Source of the DNA: Odobenus rosmarus divergens
Taxonomy: Eukaryota; Chordata; Mammalia; Carnivora; Odobenidae
DNA: 64,000 bases
Assembly (NCBI RefSeq): GCF_000321225.1
Contig: NW_004450566.1
Span: 3,385,824 to 3,449,823 of the forward strand
Reading direction: 5' to 3'
The notes beneath the pieces were generated by a model. That model saw only the letters and a list, made by a program, of their open reading frames with translations, did no database searches and had not been told where the DNA came from. The translations under genes and the position numbers were made by a program. Positions within the stretch are counted from its first letter, which is position 1. Each line of letters starts with the position of its first letter. Positions 58,591 to 64,000 of this stretch are shown piece by piece.

Positions 58591-58878
58591 ATTGCAATAT
58601 GAACATAGTAAGTCTATTTAACATTCGTCACCACAGAAAGGCACGTTTTTCTTGTGATGGGAACTTTTAAGATCTACTCTCAAAGCAGCTTTCAAATATA
58701 TAATACAGTATTATTAACTATAATCACCATGCTGTACATGACATCCAATCACTTATTTATCTCATTAAGGGCATCTTGTACCTTTTGATCTCTTCACCCA
58801 TCCTCACCCCCTGCCTCTGGCAACTACCAATTTGATCTCTGTTAAAATTTTTTTTTTCTTTTAAAATTTTCACATATA

Positions 58879-59068
58879 GGGGCGCCTGGTGGCTCAGCCG
58901 TTAAGCGACTGCCTTTGGCTCAGGTCATGATCCCAGGGTCCTGGGGTGGAGCCCCGCATCGGGCTCCCTGCTCAGCGGGAAGCCTGCTTCTCCCTCTCCC
59001 ACTCCCCCTGCTTGTGTTCCCTCTCTTGCTGTGTATCTCTGTCAAATAAATAAATCTTAAAAATTAAA
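58879..59068 (+). mobile_element. tRNA-Lys-derived carnivore SINE, young
   Basis: Plus-strand copy. Target-site duplication TTAAAATTTCACATATA (59069-59085), matched at 58861-58878 with one extra T. It lies in opposite orientation within the host L1. Confidence 0.95.
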
Positions 59069-60236
59069 TTAAAATTTCACATATAACTGAGATCATAGGT
59101 ATTTTTTTCCGCTTGACATATCTTGCTTAGCATAATGCCCTCAGGCACAATCTATGTTGTTGCAAATGGCAGGATTTCCTTCTTTTTTATGGCTGAATAA
59201 TATACATATATATATATCCCCCATATTTTGAGTTAATGTTTTCATTTCCCTCCAGTAAATACCAGAAGTGGAATTGCTAGATCATATGGTAATTCTATTT
59301 TTAATTATTTAATTTTTTGAAGAACCTCCATACCATTTTCCATATTGGCTGTGACAATTTACTTTCCCACCAGGAGTTCCCTGTGCTCTACATTCTCACC
59401 AATATTTGTGGGTTTTGTTTTATTTTGTTTGTTTTTGATAATAACCATTTTAATAGGTATGAGGTAGTATCTCATTGTGGTTTTGATTTGCATTTTCCTG
59501 ATGATTAGTGATGTTGTGCATGTTTTCATGTACCTGGTACGCATTTGTATATCTTCTTTGGAAAAATGTCTATTCACATATCCTCTGTCCATTTTTTAAT
59601 TGGATTGGGTTGTTTTTTGCTTTTTTGGTATAGATTTGTATGAATTTTTTATATATTGTAGATATTAACCTCTTAATAGATACATGATTTCCAAATATTT
59701 TCTCCAATTCTATAGGTTGCCTTTTCATTTTGTTATTAGCTTCCTTTGCTGTGCAGAAGCTTTTAATTTGATATAGTCCCATTTGTTTGTTTTTGCTTCT
59801 ATTGTCTTTGCTTTTAATATCAAATCCAAAAAATAATTTCCAAGACCTATGTCAAGGAGCATAACACCTATATTTTCTTCTAGGAGTTTTATGGTTTAAA
59901 GTCTTACATTCAAGTCTTTAATTCAAGTTGATTTTTATGTATGATAAAAAGTAGTGATCTAGTTTCATTCTTTTGCTTGTGGTTGTTGTTTTCCCAAGAC
60001 CATTTATTGAGGAGATTGTTCTTCTCCCAGTGTATATTCTTCATAAATTAATTGACAATATATGTATGGCTTTATTTCTGGGCTCTCTATTCTGTTCCAT
60101 TGATAGATGTATCTATTTTTATGCCAGTACCATACTGTTTTGATTACTGTAGCTTTGCAATATAGTTTGAAATCAGGAAGCATGATGCCTTCAGCTTTGT
60201 TCTTTCTCAAGATTGCCTTGACTATTCAGACTTATA

Positions 60237-60332
60237 TTTTTTTTAATTTTATTTTATTATGTTAGTCACCATACATCAGTAGTTTTTGATGTAGTGATCC
60301 ACGATTCATTGTTTTCGTATAACACCCAGTGC
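60237..60332 (-). mobile_element. Young L1 3' end, severely truncated
   Basis: T-run (60237-60244), then antisense of the carnivore L1 end: attatgttagtcaccataca, tcagtagtttttgatgtagt, gattcattgttttcgtataa and cacccagtgct. Only about 95 bases long. Confidence 0.85.
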
Positions 60333-60439
60333 TTGAAGATCTTGGTAGTCATTTGTAATAAAAAAATCCATATCTCACATGTGTATAAAGAAAAAAATGC
60401 AGTTAGAGATACAAAAGTAAAAAACACACAACTATACAA

Positions 60440-60965
60440 GTATGACAATGAAATATGGGTGAAATTCTCTTGAATCTCAGTGCAGGGAAAGGCTTTCTAG
60501 GATTTAAAAAATCCAGAGGCAGTAAGTAAAAGGATTGATGAATTTGAGTATGTAAAAATATTTTTAAAGCATTTGTATTGTGAAAATCAACATAAAAATC
60601 AGTGAAAACTCTAAAACTGGGAAGAAACTTTTATAGTAATCAGAACAAAAGACTAATATTCCTAATGGTAAAAAGAGCCTTAAAACTGATGTGTTAAGTA
60701 GCAAAACTCTGATTGAAAAATGAGAAAAATATATGGACAGGCGATTCAACAGAAAAGATAGAGAAATGGTTTTTGAAAATATGAAAACATTTTCAAACTC
60801 ACTCATGGTTAAAAAAAAATACAACCAAAACAATGAGATACTATTTCTCTCTAACAAATTAGAAAATAAAAGTATGAAAAAAGAGCGTAGGGAAGGATTA
60901 TCTCTCTATATATATATATGGAAACTTGGAAGAATTCCTGCTGGAGTGGTCTGTAAAAGAGTAAC
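60440..60965 (+). mobile_element. Old L1-like (L1 or HAL1) ORF2 fragment
   Basis: Plus-strand order: gtaatcagaacaaaagacta, ggcgattcaacagaaaagat, ttttcaaactcactcatggt and acaaccaaaacaatgagata parallel the ORF2 C-terminal region, in opposite orientation to the L1 just upstream. Frames are broken. Confidence 0.5.
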
Positions 60966-61114
60966 AGTGAGACATTAGCTAAAATCATTAGAAAATGAAG
61001 GGTGATATCCCAGGACTAGGCAGATGATGACAGTAATGAGATATGGTGGTTAATATAGCTTGTTGACCTGAGATTCAGAGCCGGAGATTTTAGAAAAAGA
61101 AATGATTGTATTAC

Positions 61115-61620
61115 TTATATTTTGTTGCACAACCAATTAACTAAAATTTGGGACCATAAAAACACTGCAAATATTTATTGTTTCAGAGTTTCTGTTGGTC
61201 AGGCACTTAAGAGTAGCATTCCTTCAGGCTTCTGCCTTAGAAAGTTCTATGATAGTGCAACTTTTATGTCAGCCTTGACTGGGGTCATCAGAGTTTCCTT
61301 ACTGAGCCTGGAAGATTTACTTCTAAAGTTGCTCACTCATGATTGGCAAGTTGATAGTGGTGGGTGGAAGAAATTCTCACTCAAAATGTGGACTTCTTTA
61401 TAGGGCTGGTGGAGCGTCCTCAGGACATGACAGCCAGATTCAGAGCAAGTGATTCAAGAGAAAAAAGGCAGAAGCTTCAATGCCTTTTATGACCTACTCT
61501 GAGAGTCACACTCTATCACTTCCCACAGTGTGGGCTAGGACTACACAGAAATGTGAATACCAAGAGATGAGAATTATTAGGGATGACATTTGAACATGGC
61601 TACCAAAAAGGTGGGCATAT
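61115..61620 (-). mobile_element. MaLR LTR (MLT1-like)
   Basis: Antisense phrases ttttgttgcacaaccaatta, aaatatttattgtttcagag, tttctgttggtcaggcactt, gctcactcatgattggcaag and catgacagccagattcagag follow a common mammalian MaLR LTR. The 93-codon plus frame at 61122-61403 is within it. Confidence 0.65.
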
Positions 61621-62953
61621 GTTCTAAATGTGACTTTAGAAATAAAAGAATACCTAGTTCATTTCCAAAACAGCGATAGAAGGACTCAGAAAAATAAAGC
61701 CACCAGTGAGAAAATAAAGCCACTGTTGGGAGACACTATGAAGGAATTCATGCACTAATTAGTACATCCAGGTGATAGCTGGATTGCAATTTGGACAAAA
61801 TGAATGAAGGGACCATTCAGGTAATATGTTGACAGTATAGATAATTTTATGTGTAACTCATGCATAACATTGAATTTTAAGGAATAGAGTAATAAAGAAG
61901 TTGACAGAAGACTACAAAAGAAGAAACAATGGAGATTTACAGGACTTTACTGGATTAAGGTGTAGAAATAGAAAGATAACCTAGCAATTTAGGAAGTTTT
62001 TTGCTAACTGAGATAAAAAAAAAGACATAATGAGATTAGTCCCAATGGATTCATTGCAGATAGTGGTAGCAAGGCTTTGAGTAATATAGGATATGACCCA
62101 GTGAGTTTCTGGAACTTTCTCTACTTCACTGGGTAGGTAGAGCTCTGTCCAAGGGAAAGTAAGGTCTTGGCTATAGTGCTTAGGCCTGTACTAAAAGACA
62201 GGACTAAAAGTTTCTGGGAGATGTGGGTTTAATCCCAGTTCTGGTGGGAGGATTTCTGTTGCTCCCCTTGGAGAAAAGCTACTCTTTTTAAAATTAGTGA
62301 TTTTTAATTGAATTATATTGTTTTTAAAGAAGATGATTTGTATGGTGGTAAGTACTATTTTTTTTAGTAGTTTTACTCATTTTTATTACTATTTCTTATG
62401 AATTTTTTTTTTTTATGTCCTAAAACATGATCAAACTTTGGAAAGTGTTATGTGTTTGGTGGTGGTTGTGGAGTTATTACTAACATGTTGAGATCTGTCT
62501 ACCTCTATATGTCAGCATATAAATGCATATATGTTGATATAAGTAGTTAGACATATGTACATGTTTTAAATTTCATGTTATATATTAACTGTGTAATACT
62601 TATATGTAGAATATTAATATGTATTCCATATATAAACTGTTTAATCAGTGTTCTTAGTATTTATTTTTTTACTGGCTGATTCATTTTGAGAAAAATTAAT
62701 GTTAAATATACTTTTATTTTTTGAATTCTAATAATTCATGCATTATAACTTTTAGTCTATTGTAATAGGTACGTAGCAATACATGCCTTTTATATCTCGA
62801 TGAATGATTATAGTTTAGATACTATCCTTTATTTATATAGTATTCTGTTTAGATTCCCATAATATTATTATATTGCCTTTCTTTTATAGATTTGTCTGGA
62901 ATTTTGCTTGGCCCATCCCTTGTAATTTTCTACCCTTCTGAATCGTTATGATT
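61621..62953. other. Unassigned AT-rich noncoding DNA
   Basis: Nothing recognised. Very AT-rich with ATATGT-type words at 62510-62640. Confidence 0.5.
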
Positions 62954-62967
62954 TAGATAAGACTTTT

Positions 62968-63166
62968 TTTTTTTTTTAAGATTTTATTTATTTATTTGAC
63001 AGAGAGAGAGAGACAGTGAGAGCAGGAACACAAGCAGGGGGAGTGGGAGAGGGAGAAGCAGGCTTCCCGCTGAGCAGGGAGCCTGATGCGGGACTCGATC
63101 CCAGGACCCTGGGATCGTGACCTGAGCCGAAGGCAGACGCTTAACGACTGAGCCACCCAGGCGCCC
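62968..63166 (-). mobile_element. tRNA-Lys-derived carnivore SINE, young
   Basis: Near-consensus minus-strand copy with a long T-run at its poly(A) side. Perfect target-site duplication TAGATAAGACTTTT at 62954-62967 and 63167-63180. Confidence 0.96.
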
Positions 63167-63346
63167 TAGATAAGACTTTTTGAAACACTGTATTGCTGTG
63201 ATTTTTAAAATACAGGAGTCTGTTTAAATAAATGATTTTTAAAACTTTACATTATGATTTCTAGTATATGTGAAATTCTTCTTATGTATTCTGTCTTTTC
63301 TATTGACTCTCTTTTTTCCTTTTCTGCCTTATTTTAGATCAGTGGT

Positions 63347-63522
63347 TCTTAAATGAGGCTATTTGTGGTTCTCACAGCAGTCACAACAGGCTGAGGATTG
63401 CTACTAGCATCAGCTGGGTAAGTCTAGGGATGCTGCTAAATATCCTACAAAGCACAGTGCAACCCCACGCAACAAAGAACTACCTGGTCCAAAATGTCCA
63501 TATGCTAAGATCGAGAACACTT
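63347..63522 (-). mobile_element. MER20-like hAT-Charlie MITE
   Basis: Antisense of MER20: cagtggttcttaaatgaggc, ttgtggttctcacagcagtc, ctactagcatcagctgggta, gggatgctgctaaatatcct and caacaaagaactacctggtc in order, ending near gatcgagaac. Both ends carry degraded GTTCTTAA/GAGAAC terminal inverted repeats. Confidence 0.8.
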
Positions 63523-63904
63523 GTTCCAAATTATATGTTCTATATTCTATTCATGTTTTTTTTTACCTCTGTCAGTGTGAGATAGACTTCTTAAGATTTT
63601 AGTTATTACTTAAAACAATCTTTAGAGGATGTTGAATTAATAGACATATTTATTCTCCTGTAGTGCTAGAAAAAAGGCATTTATAAAGACTTAAACTAAT
63701 GTGGTTAGTTTGCTCATCCTTCATATTGATTTAAATTTTTATTTTTATGATATTTTTAATCACCCCACACTGAGTTATTGTCAATATATACAGTGAGTTA
63801 TTGTCAATATATACACAGAATATTCATGTGTATATATATACATAGATATGTATGTATGTGTATTTACTTATAGGTTTTACCGTTTTCTTTACTTCTTTTA
63901 TTAG
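63523..63904. other. Unassigned AT-rich DNA with a 23-bp tandem repeat
   Basis: TGAGTTATTGTCAATATATA-C-A at 63771-63793 is repeated directly at 63794-63816 with one or two differences. The rest is unrecognised. Confidence 0.6.
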
Positions 63905-64000
63905 TTTTTTTTTTAATAATTTTTTTATTGTTATGTTAACCACCATACATTACATCATTACTTTTTGATGCAGTGTTCCATGATTCATTGTTTGTGCATA
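63905..64000 (-). mobile_element. Young L1 3' end running off the window
   Basis: T-runs at 63905-63914 and 63921-63927, then antisense of the carnivore L1 end: ttgttatgttaaccaccata, cattacatcattactttttg, atgcagtgttccatgattca, ttgtttgtgcata. The element continues past position 64000. Confidence 0.88.

Larger units (their letters stand above)
58470..60236 (-). mobile_element. Old L1 with readable ORF2 C-terminal part and 3' UTR
   Basis: Minus strand. ORF2 pieces survive in separate frames: [20 protein letters not shown] near 60180-60120, then SFCTAKEANNKMKRQPIELE near 59760-59700, and RHFSKEDIQ ... [16 protein letters not shown] near 59570-59450. The 3' UTR runs to 58470 with the phrases caaatatataatacagtatt and accccctgcctctggcaact (plus-strand reading). 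The intact protein is the L1 endonuclease/reverse transcriptase; here stops and frameshifts break it. A SINE interrupts the 3' UTR at 58879-59068. Confidence 0.88.

Noticed and set aside
59359..60210. Three minus-strand frames as separate small genes
   Set aside because: All are consecutive pieces of one broken L1 ORF2.
1..64000. CRISPR array, operon or phage/plasmid system
   Set aside because: Repeats are dispersed retroposons with target-site duplications in a vertebrate-type sequence; no spaced direct-repeat array or prokaryotic gene organisation exists.

Overview
The window looks like a piece of a carnivore genome with no protein-coding gene that I can recognise. Two things fix the lineage. 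First, at least 24 tRNA-Lys-derived SINEs carry the head GGCGCCTGGGTGGCTCAG and the internal GGTCATGATCCCAGGGTCC that are typical of arctoid caniforms (bears, pinnipeds, mustelids); dog and cat SINEs read differently. Second, several LINE-1 (L1) 3' ends have the GCACTGGGTGTTATA-type sequence of carnivore L1s. The DNA is AT-rich, has no CpG island, and its open frames are short. Nearly all of these frames are SINE, L1 or L2 sequence read by chance. It is most simply intergenic or deep-intronic sequence.

Layout. 0-6.4 kb: an L2, a Tigger (pogo-like) DNA-transposon remnant and a long ancient L1 3' UTR with a SINE in it. 6.4-20.5 kb: mostly unassigned AT-rich DNA with MIR pieces, three SINEs, a MER5A-like element, one MaLR-type LTR, a possible second LTR, two old L1 pieces, and a 103-bp-period tandem duplication at 13 kb. 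20.5-33 kb: a young L1 3' end with clear target-site duplications and an apparent 3' transduction, L2, SINEs and an old LTR. 33.0-33.6 kb: a processed cyclophilin A (PPIA) pseudogene, minus strand. 35-39.4 kb: unassigned DNA with one candidate conserved noncoding block and one exon-like segment at 38.35-38.57 kb. 39.4-41.9 kb: an unusually long L2 copy broken by two young L1 3' ends. 42.4-43.9 kb: five SINEs packed together in alternating orientation. 44-50.5 kb: old L1 pieces, a MaLR LTR and SINEs. 50.5-64 kb: unassigned DNA, SINEs, a 95-bp block duplicated in direct orientation around a unique-looking 740-bp segment, two MaLR LTRs, an old L1 with readable ORF2 C-terminal homology, and a MER20-like element. 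An L1 3' end runs off the right edge.

No novel multi-gene system is visible. The observations most worth following are the L1 copy with two A-tracts inside one perfect 20-bp target-site duplication (21.3-21.8 kb), its apparent shared 5' start with a second copy at 40.05 kb, the exon-like segment at 38.35 kb, and the duplicated block at 54.1/55.0 kb. Repeat names come from remembered family consensus sequences, without a database search. Edges of old repeats are approximate, usually to within tens of bases.
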